Assembly (NCBI RefSeq): GCF_000764495.1
Contig: NZ_JRLB01000006.1
Location: 57,979-121,978, forward strand
Origin: Nitrincola sp. A-D6
GTDB taxonomy: Bacteria; Pseudomonadota; Gammaproteobacteria; Pseudomonadales; Balneatricaceae
Reading direction: 5' to 3'
DNA length: 64,000 nt
The first letter of the stretch is position 1. Each line of letters begins with the position of its first letter. Positions 1 to 10,377 of the stretch are shown here, piece by piece. A model generated the notes under the pieces. The model saw only the letters and a list, made by a program, of their open reading frames with translations, was not told the DNA's origin and did not search any database. A program made the translations under genes and the position numbers.

Positions 1-2
1 CA

Positions 3-257
3 TTCCTGCCGAAGTTCTGCTCGCAAACACGATCGCAGACGATGGGTGATTGGGCCGTGTGCCCTCAACCGCGCTTGAATCCGGCGTGGTTGGAGCGGTA
101 CTTGGATACGGAAGTCTGTGCGCAACGTTTGATAGACCTGCGAAAGTCGGACACGGTTCCAGACATAGCACGCGAAGCAGTGGATCAATTTTTGAAAGAA
201 TTCGAGATGCTCAAAGCGGGCATAAATCCTGATGGCGTTGGCGCGTTTGATGATTGA
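3..257 (+). CDS. C-terminal end of an upstream gene, cut by the window edge
   Basis: The reading frame is open from the first complete codon to a TGA at 255-257, giving about 84 residues of a protein whose start lies before the window. No domain is recognisable with confidence. The tail is mostly helical and mildly acidic at its end. The next gene starts 11 bases downstream or overlaps it, so it probably belongs to the same operon as the DISARM genes. Class 1 DISARM operons carry a SNF2 helicase and a methylase upstream of drmA, but nothing visible ties this tail to either. A KAP-type P-loop NTPase tail is another possibility; this is a guess. Confidence 0.5.
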   Translation, partial: FLPKFCSQTRSQTMGDWAVCPQPRLNPAWLERYLDTEVCAQRLIDLRKSDTVPDIAREAVDQFLKEFEMLKAGINPDGVGAFDD

Positions 258-267
258 TGGGGAGCAT

Positions 268-2223
268 ATGACAGATACATACAAAATGACGGTCGACCTG
301 AACGTGCTTGATCACCTCGGGATCAACCTCTACAGCAACATCGCTGCGGTACTGACTGAGGCCGTCGCGAACGCCTGGGATGCTGATGCCGAGACCGTCG
401 ACATAAAGATTGATCCGGACGGCAATTGGATTGAGATCGTCGATGACGGCATCGGTATGTCGGTCGACGATATGAACGGTAAGTACCTGCGAGTCGGTTA
501 CCGGCGGCGTGATGAAGATGTCGAGCATGGCAAGACGACCGCTAAGGGGCGACCGGTGATGGGACGCAAAGGGCTGGGGAAACTCTCGCTATTCTCGATC
601 GCCAACGTCATTGAGGTCGAGTCTGCCAAAGATGGCGAAGCACATGGCCTTCGTATGACCGTGGATGGAATCCACGAATCCGTCCAGAAAAAGGAGCCGT
701 TCTACAGTCCGGAATCCTTACCTACTGAAAAAATCCGTGTGTCGCAGGGCACACGGATTGTTTTGCACGACATCAAACGGCAGCGGCTAGGGCGTGGAGC
801 GGCGGCCTTACGCAAGCGTCTGGCTCGCCGCTTCTCCGTGATCGGGGAGGCGCATGGATTCAAAATAGATCTGGATGGGAAGGCCATCACGTCGTCTGAT
901 CGTGGTGACTTGCCGATGGTCCAGTTTCTCTGGCAATTTGGTGATGACCCGCTCGACCTGACTCCCGCTACCCAACTGCTGGAGCAGGAATCGCTCCCGA
1001 ATCGTTTTGATACATGGGACACCGGATGGAAGGTTAGCGGCTGGATCGGCACTGCTAGATTTCCGAAGCAACTCGACAGTGAGGATGCCGGTAACCTCAA
1101 CGGCATTGTCGTGTTCGCTCGCGGTCGGCTATTCCATGAAAATATCCTCGACAAACTGAATGATGGCCGACTCTATACCAAATACCTCACCGGGCAGATC
1201 GAAGCGGATTTTCTTGACGCCGATGACGCGCCAGATATCGCCACCAGCGATCGCCAACGTGTTCAGGAGGATGACCCCAGATATGGGCAGCTAATCGCGT
1301 TCCTGAAATCACGTCTGACGCAGGTCGAGAAGCGCTGGACGGAGTGGCGCAAGAAACATGAGGTCGAGAAAGCCAAAGAGACTTCGCCCGCACTCGCAGA
1401 ATGGCTTGATACGCTACCCGATGGTTACAAAAAAAGCGCTGAGACGTTGATTGCCAAACTTAGTGCGCTACCGGTGGATGAGGAAGAAGACAGGAAACTC
1501 ATGTATCGGCATGGGATTTTGGCCTTTGAGCGAATGAAGCTTCGTGGGTCTACCGAGGAATTTGTTACCAGTATTGAAAGTGCAGAACGATTATTGGCGG
1601 TCCTTGCCGATAGAGATTCACTGGAAGCTTCTCTCTACAGGGATATAGTTAAATCGCGTCTTGATGCGATTCGCGACTTCCAGAACATTGTTGATGCGGA
1701 CGCAAAAGAGCGAGTGCTACAACAATATTTGTTTGACCACCTTTGGTTGTTAGATCCCGCGTGGGAAAGGGCAACAGATAGCCCAATCATGGAATCGCGT
1801 CTGCTAGAAGCCGGAGTGATAATTGATGACATGACCGAAAAAGAACGCTTAGGTCGCGTTGACATAGCATATAGAACCAATGCGGGCAAGCACGTCATCG
1901 TCGAACTCAAGAAAGTTGGCCGCAAGATGGGCCTGCTCGAACTGGTCGAGCAAGGTCAAACCTATGTTGATAAATTGACAAAGATTTTACGAGAGCAAAA
2001 TCAGTCAACCCCTGATATAGAGGTGATTTTTGTGTTGGGCAAGACGGTGGATGAGGAGTCGTCTAATCCTGAGCGCCTGAAGTCGTCAATGACCTCCATC
2101 TCTCCAGGCAGTCGCATCGTTCACTACGATACTCTAATTCATGGTGCCCAAGAAGCGTATTCTGGGTACATCGAAAAGAGTAAATCACTCGACAAACTTG
2201 AAAAAATCGTAGATAGAATTTAG
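268..2223 (+). CDS. GHKL ATPase with C-terminal PD-(D/E)xK-like nuclease domain
   Basis: The N-terminal third is a GHKL (Hsp90/MutL/MORC-type) ATP-binding fold. The N-box is EAVANAWDAD at residues 31-40, followed by DDGIGM at 59-64 and the glycine-rich lid GRKGLGKLS near 99-107. Near residues 530-555 the string GRVDIAY followed by HVIVELKK has the D...ExK pattern of a PD-(D/E)xK nuclease. The middle holds charged helical segments. I chose the ATG at 268 because GGGGAG lies just before it; in-frame ATGs at 232 and 250 are possible. It lies 12 bases before drmA and so probably is co-transcribed with it. ATP-gated cleavage of foreign DNA is an inference from domains and context. It is not a standard DISARM component (those are DrmA-E and the methylases). 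Confidence 0.75.
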   Translation: MTDTYKMTVDLNVLDHLGINLYSNIAAVLTEAVANAWDADAETVDIKIDPDGNWIEIVDDGIGMSVDDMNGKYLRVGYRRRDEDVEHGKTTAKGRPVMGRKGLGKLSLFSIANVIEVESAKDGEAHGLRMTVDGIHESVQKKEPFYSPESLPTEKIRVSQGTRIVLHDIKRQRLGRGAAALRKRLARRFSVIGEAHGFKIDLDGKAITSSDRGDLPMVQFLWQFGDDPLDLTPATQLLEQESLPNRFDTWDTGWKVSGWIGTARFPKQLDSEDAGNLNGIVVFARGRLFHENILDKLNDGRLYTKYLTGQIEADFLDADDAPDIATSDRQRVQEDDPRYGQLIAFLKSRLTQVEKRWTEWRKKHEVEKAKETSPALAEWLDTLPDGYKKSAETLIAKLSALPVDEEEDRKLMYRHGILAFERMKLRGSTEEFVTSIESAERLLAVLADRDSLEASLYRDIVKSRLDAIRDFQNIVDADAKERVLQQYLFDHLWLLDPAWERATDSPIMESRLLEAGVIIDDMTEKERLGRVDIAYRTNAGKHVIVELKKVGRKMGLLELVEQGQTYVDKLTKILREQNQSTPDIEVIFVLGKTVDEESSNPERLKSSMTSISPGSRIVHYDTLIHGAQEAYSGYIEKSKSLDKLEKIVDRI

Positions 2224-2235
2224 GGAAATCAGCGT

Positions 2236-5200
2236 ATGACAACAACAACCAATGCATGGATCATTGTTGATCTGGATCCCGCTGCTAATCACACTCTGGT
2301 GCCTTATACACTACGATTGAAAGGCGAGCGTTCACTTTATCAAGCCATCGTCGAGGACGACTGGGTGTTGGTGCTGAACACTGCTGGGAATATTACGCGG
2401 GTTGGGCGGGTACTGAGGGTTAGGTCTGATCTGGATGCTACCACGATCTACTTCGACCGCATGTTGTTGGTCGAACCAGCGGTTTCGATTGGTCTAACAT
2501 CGTTCACTCCGCCATCCACCGGCAGTGTCGGACGTGTCCAATGGACTGATTTTCTGGAGGCTCTTCCTAAGGCATTGCACAAGACTATCGCCGAAGTGCC
2601 AGCCATTGAGGATCAGGCATATATCCGCGAGCTAATGCAGTTGGCCGTGATGGATGATTTGCTGGGGCCAGCTGGTGGCCCCAATGAACGTATTGTAGAT
2701 ATGGGAGTGCGCGACCGCTACTTGGTTGGCAAACTGGCCCCACGTGAGGCCGCCCAAGGGGGTATTGAGGGGCTGGATGGACCATTAGCCAACGAGGATG
2801 CAGAAGAGCCCACCGAACCCAAAGCACCTGGACGGCATGAGCCAGGTGCAGAATTTGGAACAGCTACGGGACGCGTAGAGCCAGAGTCGGATTCGGGTGA
2901 TGAGATTGATGCTGCCAGCAATCAGTCCCTGGTGCCCAGCAGTTTAGGCATGACGTTTTGTGTGGATGGTGACGCCGATAAAATTGAGATTGAGGCGCGC
3001 TGGGGTCGTTATGAGCGTGTTCCCAACAGTGATCATGAATTACTTAAATCCAATGGTCAGAAGGCTAAAGTGTGGCAGCGCATTCCCTGTGGCGGCAAAA
3101 TTGTATTACCGCTAACAGAAGGAATTATTTCGCATCAGGCTCCTGATAAAGCGTTTCCTGAAGTGCGTGTACAGGGTTCTGTGCGAGCCAAGAATACCAA
3201 TGGCGATCGACTGGTTACCTTGTTCTTGGTGAATGCACAAGAAGAGCCGGACACCAACCGTGATACGGCGTGGGTATTCCAGCCGGAGCTTATCGTGCGC
3301 TCGGAGAAAGAAGCCGCCAAGCGCGCTATCTTCCGCCGCCGGCCAGTACTTGACGCAGACGGTATGGACCCAGAGCGCGAAGCGCTGGAGATGATCTACC
3401 GTAATCGCGTGGAATTTGCCGTGGGCCATGGTGTTGCTGTCCATGCCGAAACCGCAGACGATGTGACGCTGGCGACCGAAGTGCGTACCACGGTTATGCC
3501 ACAGTACGAAGTGCAGGTCACCGAAACGCCGGGCCTTGATCCAAGCGATCGCTCAGCGATGCGTGAGATGGTTAGCAGTGGCCTGCTTGATATGCGGCGC
3601 CTAGCGACATTGGAAATCGATCCCCTGGTCGACGCCTTGAGTATGCTAACCAAGGACTACGCCGCGTGGATAGATGAACAGCGCGCTCGGGTAGGTTCCG
3701 AAATCACTGGCTACGATACCCAATCGCAACAAGCGATGGACAGCTGCCAGGAGATCCATACACGTTTGCAGCAAGGGGTTGATACGCTAAAGAATGACGA
3801 AAAAGCGCTGGCGGCATTTCGGTTCGCCAACCAAGCCATGGCGACGCAACGCGTGCGTAGTCAATATGCACTGGCCATGCGCCGAGGTGAAGATGTCACT
3901 ATTGATCAGTTCGATGTACTAAAAAATCGTAGTTGGCGTCCATTCCAGTTGGCGTTTCTTCTGCTTTCAATTCCATCGTTGGCCGACCCGAGTCATCCAG
4001 ATCGAGTTCAGCCATTGAAGCCTATGCCGATTTGCTGTGGTTCCCAACGGGTGGTGGTAAAACGGAAGCCTATTTGGGTGTTGCAGCATTCACCATGGCT
4101 ATTCGACGTATGCAGGGCAACTTGGGTGGCTATGATAGTTCTCGCGGTTTGGCCGTGATTATGCGCTACACGCTGCGCTTGCTGACCTTGCAGCAATTTC
4201 AGCGTGCAACCGCATTGATCTGCGCGATGGAGGTAATCCGCCGTGAAGCGTTGGATCAATGCGATAAATCCCTCGGCACGGAACCGTTCACCATTGGCCT
4301 ATGGGTTGGCAACAAGGTTACACCGGGGACGACTGAGGACAGCCATCGAGCGATTGAAGATGTACGCAACCCCGGTAAATACAATGCCGGTGCAGCATCA
4401 CCTGCACAGCTCACCAGTTGCCCATGGTGTGGTTCAGAAGTGGCGCCAGGGCGAGACGTTGAGGTTTATAAGGCGCGCGGGCGAACGTTTGTCTATTGTG
4501 GCGACAAAAAAGGTCGCTGTGACTTTTCGAAGGGTAAATCTAGCAAGCAGTCTCATCCAGGTCTTCCCGTACTGGTGGTGGACGAAGAAATGTATCACCG
4601 CCCCCCCACCATGATGATTGCTACCGTAGACAAGTTCGCCATGATGGCTTGGCGCGGACAGGTGCGCACGCTGTTTGGACGCGTGGGTCAGGAATGTGAG
4701 CGCCACGGCCTACTTTGGCAAGGTGCCGATTGCAATGGTAATCACCAAGCCGGCAAGGGGCTTCCTTCCTCGAAGGTAAAGGTCATTCATCCGATACGCC
4801 CACCCGATTTGATCATTCAGGATGAGTTTCACCTTATCAGTGGACCACTGGGCACTATGGTGGGTTTGTATGAGACAGCTGTGGATGAACTGTCCGGCTG
4901 GACGCTTGATGGTAAGACGGTTAAGCCGAAGATCATTGCCTCCACAGCAACTGTGCGCAAGGCCAAGGAGCAAGTGAATAATGTCTTCATGCGACGAGTT
5001 TCGGTGTTTCCACCGCACGGTCTGGATGTGGAAGATAATTTTTTCTCGGTGCAACGTCCAATCGAAGACAAACCGGGCCGTCGTTACCTCGGCGTGTGTT
5101 CACCCGGTAGCTCGCGTCCGGCGATGCTAATCCGCGTCTACACCGCATTCCTGACAGCGGCACAGGAACTATTCGATCACTTTGGTGAGCCTGCTGACCC

Positions 5201-6203
5201 TTACATGACTATGGTCGGCTACTTCAACTCTCTGCGTGAATTGGGAGGCATGAAACGCTTGGCAGAGGACGATGTACAGACACGTTCCTACCGCGTTCAG
5301 ATGAGTATGGTGGAGCGACCTGCGTTAGCGCAACGCAGCGTGAGCAACATTCGAGAGCTGACCTCGCGGGTCTCCAGCCAAGACATCCCCAAATATCTTG
5401 ACAACTTAGAGGTGAAGTTTAAATCTGAGTTTGACACTGTCGCCGGAAAATACGTAACTAAGTGGCAAGACGGGGACACTCGCGCCATTGATGTGGTGCT
5501 GGCAACCAATATGTTGTCTGTTGGGGTCGATGTAAATCGACTTGGCCTTATGGCCGTGAACGGGCAACCCAAGGGAACCGCTGAATACATTCAGGCTACC
5601 AGCCGTGTTGGGCGTTCTTTCCCGGGCTTGGTCTGCACGGTGCTCACATGGGCAAGACCGCGAGACCTATCGCATTACGAAACCTTCGAGCACTACCATG
5701 CCACGTTCTACAAACATGTCGAAGCACAATCGGTAACGCCATTCTCGCCTCGGGCGATGGACCGTGGTTTGACAGGCGCGATGCTGAGTTTGATGCGCCT
5801 TGAGAACGATGTGTTCAGCGCAAACGAAGGCGCTGGCCAACTAAGTATGTCCAACCAGGCCGAGATGACGCATGCCATCAAGGTATTGGCGAATCGCGCG
5901 GGGAACGTTGCCGAAGATAACTCACGTAAGCAGTTAGCTGAGACTGAACTGAAAGAGCGCGCCGACGAATGGGCGAAAGAAGTCAGCAAGGGTGGACGGA
6001 TCTTAGCTTATGAGAAGCGTGGGCCTGAGAAAGACAAGACTGTTGCGTTGATAAAGTCGCCAGGGATTCAAGCATGGGACAACTGGACCGTGCCGATGTC
6101 GATGCGGGAAGTAGAGCCTGGCGTGCGCCTGATTATGAACACGAGCCATATCACGGACGATCACGATTGGAAGCCTCGTCCCGCAACAAAGGATGAGGAT
6201 TGA
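2236..6203 (+). CDS. drmA: DISARM helicase DrmA (frameshifted in this sequence)
   Basis: This is the SF2-type helicase-like subunit of the DISARM anti-phage system, about 1320 residues when repaired. Visible motifs are Walker A in FPTGGGKTEAY (about residue 603), the DEFH box in IQDEFHLISG (about 862), STATVRKA (motif III) and YIQATSRVGRSF (motif VI, about 1119). A cysteine pair region (CPWCGSE and YCGDKKGRCDF) lies between Walker A and DEFH. The frame breaks near 4007: SLADPSHPDR is read in one frame and AIEAYADLLWFP in the next. One extra T in the TT at 4007-4008 joins them. The downstream part alone would start at an internal codon around 3933 and lack the N-terminal half. drmB follows after 2 bases. 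The family assignment is firm; the break is most likely a sequencing error. Confidence 0.88.
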
Positions 6204-6205
6204 AT

Positions 6206-8064
6206 ATGATCATCAATGATAAAACGCCAGTCGGCGAAGTACGCCCAAGCCAGTTATTGTGGACTTATGGCCAGGTGCCTTGATCGACCTGCCGAGCCTT
6301 TCTGTGGTGACGCTTGGTATTGATAGATGGGAAAAGGATCGATGCCAGCCAATTCAAGAGGCGCGACTGCTGGCCGCAGTTCGTAAAGTGCTGGGGGCAC
6401 AGGTCGAGAATCTGCGGATGCCGCCTTTTCAGAAAAGCGACCTTGTCGACCCATGGTCGGCTGAGGCTAACATTGGCGTGCCTGTGAGACCTTTCCCGCG
6501 CTGGATGCGTTGCGTTAAGTGCGGTTTGCTATCGCCCTTTGATGCGGGTCTGTTCGAGATCAAAGAGAACCGCTTCAGACCTGAGCGAACTCGCTTTGTG
6601 CACAAAGGTTGTCGTGGTTCTAAAGGTGATCAACCAGCCAAAGATGCAGATGCCGTTCCTGCTCGATTCTTATTGGCTTGCCGCGATGGCCACCTTGATG
6701 ATTTCCCTTGGCACTACTTCGTCCATGGTGGTAACAGTTCGTGCAAGGGTACGTTGCGCTTTTTCGAGAGCGGCGCATCGCTACAAACCGAAAATCTTTG
6801 GGTGAAGTGTGATGCTTGCGGGGCATCCCGAAGTATGGCGCACGCCTTTGGTAAAGCTGGAAAAGAGAACCTACCGGGTTGTCGAGGGCGCCATCCACAT
6901 CTGGATCACTTCGACCATGAATGCGATGAGGAAGCCCGCGCGGTTCTTTTGGGAGCCACGAACAGCTGGTTCCCAATCACTCTCTCGGCTCTAGCAATTC
7001 CACAAACGAAAGACCCTTTAAGTCAATTGATACAGGATGGCTGGGAGTTTTTCGAAGATTTGGAATCTGAAGCCGAAGTGTCGGTGACGGTGAAAACCTT
7101 GAAGAAAACCGTGGCACTGCCAGGTATCGACAAGTATCCAGCAGCGTCGATTTGGTCGGCCATTGAAGCGCACCGTAAAGGCGACGGACAGGAGGTCGTT
7201 GGTGAAGCTGATATCAAAGGGCCTGAGTGGGGCGTGCTGACCGAAGCTAACCCACCCACGGACTACCCGCACTTTATGAGCAAAAAAGTCGGTACTCCAG
7301 CAGGATTCAACGGCCATATCAGTCGTGTTCTACTCCTTGAGCGCTTGCGCGAAGTGAATGCCCTTTTGGGCTTCACTCGGGTCGAAGCACCTGAAGAGTC
7401 AGGAGACCCGAATGAACGCCCCCAAATGGCCAGCCTGTCGCGAAGCAAGCCAGACTGGGTACCTGCCAATCAGGTTCACGGCGAAGGAATCTTCGTGCAG
7501 TTTGACGAAGCTGCACTCGTCAAATGGGAGGCATTGGATGGCGTGAAAAAGGTCGACCAGATGCTCCGTGGTGGTCACAAAGGGTGGCGCAATTCTCGTC
7601 ATCTCGACCCGAATGAAGGCTACCCCGGTATTCGTTATGCGATGCTGCATACTCTATCTCATCTTCTGATTCGGGAGTTGGCGCTTGAATGCGGATACAA
7701 CGCCGCGAGCATTCGTGAACGCATCTATGCCGACACATTGGGCGATAGCCCGCAGGCAGGTATCCTCATCTATACCGCAGCAGCAGATTCCGATGGCACG
7801 CTAGGCGGCCTTGTTGACCTTGGAAAACCAGAAAACCTTGGTCGCCTTCTGCAGCAAGCACTGAATCGATCGAAGATCTGCTCATCCGATCCACTCTGCT
7901 CGGAACATGACCCTGAAAAAGATCGCTCATTGCATGGCGCTGCTTGCCACGCATGCTCTTTGGTGGCTGAGACATCTTGCGAGAGAGGTAATCGCTATTT
8001 GGATCGATCGTTACTCTTACCGACACTAGAGCGCGCTGACGCTGCTTTCTTCAATGGTTTCTGA
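6206..8064 (+). CDS. drmB: DISARM protein DrmB, DUF1998 (frameshifted near its start)
   Basis: DrmB acts with DrmA as the DNA-engaging core of DISARM. The true start is the ATG at 6206, two bases after the drmA stop. It begins MIINDKTPVGEVRPSQLLW, the conserved DrmB N-terminus, and runs into a stop after the GG at 6269-6270. Adding one G restores LLWTYGPGALIDLP and continues in the frame that ends at 8064. Cysteine pairs CVKCG and CDACG suggest zinc binding. The block LACRDGHLDDFPWHYF and the C-terminal DUF1998 region (HTLSHLLIRELALECGY, then a Cys-rich stretch near CHACSLVAETSCERG) are family hallmarks. The repaired length is about 619 residues. An annotation that starts at the GTG at 6259 would miss the first 18 or so residues. 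Confidence 0.88.
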
Positions 8065-8065
8065 T

Positions 8066-8827
8066 ATGAATGAACTCTTGGATGCCATTGCAGCCTTGGT
8101 CTCTTTGGTTTCTCCTGAAAAGGTACAAGCCGTAGCAGTGGCTGCTCGTCGTACCGAAGCCAGCAAGGCTGTGACGGCGTTATCATGCATAGTCGGAACC
8201 CCGGTAGCGGGTGCAGTGGTTGAGCAACTTGCGGCAGCTTGGAAAAAAACAAGGGTAGGTCCAGACGAACTGGCATCAATGCTTCTCGCTGCCAGCCACG
8301 TTTACACTAAAGCAGCCTCTGTACAATCCACTGAGCTTGTGTGGACTGGACCGACTACACCTTTCGTATCGGCTCGACGTACAGAGCAAGCACTTCTACA
8401 GGTTATCAACTCTGCTGAGAAGAATCTGTTCATCACTAGCTTCGTGGCCTACGATGTGTCAACGATCGTTAAAGCATTGAACGCAGCAAATGATCGCGGA
8501 GTTATCATATCAATGCTGCTTGAGTTGTCCCAAGCTAACGGTGGTAGCATTACCTTCGATGCTATAGCTAAGATGAGGATACTGGTTCCATCCGCAAATA
8601 TGTATGTTTGGAGAGACAAGACCGATCCGTTTTCCGATGGTAGGGTCCATGCTAAAGTGGCAGTTGCTGATGCACAATCATGCTTTATCACAAGCGCTAA
8701 TCTTACGGGTCATGCTATGGAAAAAAATATGGAAGCGGGTGTAATTATTGAAGGGGGAAGTATACCTGTAACCCTCAAAAACCACCTGGAAGCACTTATC
8801 TCGACAAGGATCGTAGTCCAAGTGTAA
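8066..8827 (+). CDS. drmC: DISARM protein DrmC, phospholipase D-like
   Basis: This 253-residue protein has a single HKD motif, HAKVAVAD (H-x-K-x4-D) at about residues 195-202, followed by SCFITSANLTGHAMEKNMEAG, the usual PLD-superfamily continuation in two parts. PLD-like proteins often pair HKD half-sites by dimerising. DrmC is the third gene of the conserved drmABC core and is less essential for defence than DrmA and DrmB in systems studied. The ATG at 8066 follows the drmB stop by one base; an in-frame ATG at 8054 overlaps drmB. No terminator is obvious downstream, and 8828-9040 is AT-rich and non-coding. Confidence 0.82.
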   Translation: MNELLDAIAALVSLVSPEKVQAVAVAARRTEASKAVTALSCIVGTPVAGAVVEQLAAAWKKTRVGPDELASMLLAASHVYTKAASVQSTELVWTGPTTPFVSARRTEQALLQVINSAEKNLFITSFVAYDVSTIVKALNAANDRGVIISMLLELSQANGGSITFDAIAKMRILVPSANMYVWRDKTDPFSDGRVHAKVAVADAQSCFITSANLTGHAMEKNMEAGVIIEGGSIPVTLKNHLEALISTRIVVQV

Positions 8828-9040
8828 GTGACTATTATCTTACTATCGGTTAGCAATATAATTAGCTGTGAAGATTTTGAAGCGTGCAGTTTACCTTGGT
8901 TCTAATCGACTTTAAATGAGTTGTCTTATAATGTAATCCCATTCTTAAATATTTAAAAATGAGCAAAGAAATTTAACATGTTTTTGATAGATGTGAGATG
9001 AATCTTTGCGTAAAATCACTAGCATTTAATTTAAGAATAA
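8828..9040. other. AT-rich intergenic stretch after drmC
   Basis: No gene is seen here. A TATAAT hexamer at 8927-8932 could be a -10 box for the gene at 9041, but no good -35 box lies at the right distance. The base composition drops sharply from the drm genes to the following AT-rich gene, which fits a junction between modules of different origin. Confidence 0.4.
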
Positions 9041-10336
9041 ATGGAGATGGCTGGAGTGTGTAGTGAGAGTAATAAAGTTGCTTCAAGAGACTATATCTAT
9101 TTGGGTAGTGCTGAAGAAGCAATAAACTACATTGACTCATTAGAAGGAAACTCGCTTAAGCCTGAGTCAATGATTACGCCCTTACTTCCTTCCATGAAAG
9201 ATTTTTTAGAACTTATAGGATGTGAATCAAACTTGTTAGTATCTCTGATGCTATCAAGCCATAAACAAAATGAGCCAATGCCCTTTAGCCGAGCTACTAT
9301 TTTTAAAATACCTAAATTTTTTAATGGATTAATGCCGCTTAGCAAAAAAACGCAACATAAATTTATTAGTTATTTTTTTGAAAAAATCCCTGATTATATA
9401 AGAAAAAAATCGGTCCGGTTTCCTAAGAATTTCAATGGTGGTGCAGCCGATGGGTGGCTTGGGTTGATTGATGGAATAAAAAACTCTAAACGTGGATTGG
9501 GTGAGTTTTCTTTTTTAATTCAGTTTATTATAGAGAGGATGGAAAAGGAGAGTGATTTGCTGATACATTTGTCAAATGCATCAATAAGTGAAGAAGATAG
9601 ACGGAGTCTGTATTTTGAGACTTTGTCTAAAGAAACTCTCATTCAAAATGAAGTGATTGAAATTGTAAAAGTTCTTTCAGAAAATAAAAATATAAAATTT
9701 CCCACTGAAACTAAATCGTCAATGATCTGTAGTTTGAAACTTGATTTTTATTTTTCTTCCATTGCTTGCTTTGAAATTGGATTGCTTAATTCAATAAGAT
9801 CAAGTTATCCAGAGATGGTTTATGCAAGACCTGATTGGTTTGTTGATGGATTAGTATGTAATTTTATTAGAGAATTACGATTTGATGGAAGTGATATTTA
9901 TATTGACAGTCCATTTTCACTTTACTTGGATTGGTTGGCAGGGAATGATGGGCCGCTGGTTAGTAATTCACCTATAAGTATGGCTAAGCTATCTTCATTT
10001 ATCCCACTGAAAAATGAAGAGGATACTATTAACGGATATGCTAAAATTGATAAGCAAAAAGATTTACTTAAGGATTGGAAAAAATCAAAATACCCCAGCC
10101 CCGAAAAATTTTATAAATTTGTTACTAATTTTAGTGAAGAGTTTTCGTGTGATCCGGCTTTGGTTGCTGATATAGGTTTTGTATCAATAATTTTAGATAA
10201 GCTTTTTTTGCAGTTGTTTTATGATCTAAGAGTTTTCAGGTCAGTTGAGAGTTACAAGATAATGGAAGAGTCTCTTCTGCGTTATAATGAGTACCGTGCT
10301 TATTTTGAAAATAAATACGCTGGTTTTATAGCTTAG
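9041..10336 (+). CDS. Unknown AT-rich protein
   Basis: I do not recognise this 431-residue protein. It has no signal peptide, no clear membrane segment and no obvious nucleotide-binding or catalytic motif. It is rich in aromatic and lysine residues and probably mainly alpha-helical. Its codons are much more AT-rich than those of the drm genes upstream. The start is uncertain: ATG at 9041 or 9047, neither with a strong ribosome binding site. It is convergent with the MBL/beta-CASP gene at 10378-11985 and shares a bidirectional terminator with it. Its place between two probable defence modules suggests, but does not show, a defence role. Confidence 0.6.
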   Translation: MEMAGVCSESNKVASRDYIYLGSAEEAINYIDSLEGNSLKPESMITPLLPSMKDFLELIGCESNLLVSLMLSSHKQNEPMPFSRATIFKIPKFFNGLMPLSKKTQHKFISYFFEKIPDYIRKKSVRFPKNFNGGAADGWLGLIDGIKNSKRGLGEFSFLIQFIIERMEKESDLLIHLSNASISEEDRRSLYFETLSKETLIQNEVIEIVKVLSENKNIKFPTETKSSMICSLKLDFYFSSIACFEIGLLNSIRSSYPEMVYARPDWFVDGLVCNFIRELRFDGSDIYIDSPFSLYLDWLAGNDGPLVSNSPISMAKLSSFIPLKNEEDTINGYAKIDKQKDLLKDWKKSKYPSPEKFYKFVTNFSEEFSCDPALVADIGFVSIILDKLFLQLFYDLRVFRSVESYKIMEESLLRYNEYRAYFENKYAGFIA

Positions 10337-10337
10337 A

Positions 10338-10372
10338 TGGGGTAAGGCTTCAAAGCTTTACCCCATTTTTTT
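10338..10372. terminator. Bidirectional rho-independent terminator
   Basis: A 13-base stem (TGGGGTAAGGCTT at 10338-10350 against AAGCTTTACCCCA at 10353-10365, one G-U pair) is followed by seven T. On the minus strand the upstream flank also ends in an A/T-rich run. It separates two convergent genes and would serve both. Confidence 0.8.
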
Positions 10373-10377
10373 AAATT

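Noticed and set aside
3933..6203. A separate helicase gene beginning at 3933
   Set aside because: The frame is the C-terminal part of DrmA; its first 25 or so codons are out-of-frame sequence and the upstream frame ends with the matching N-terminal half.
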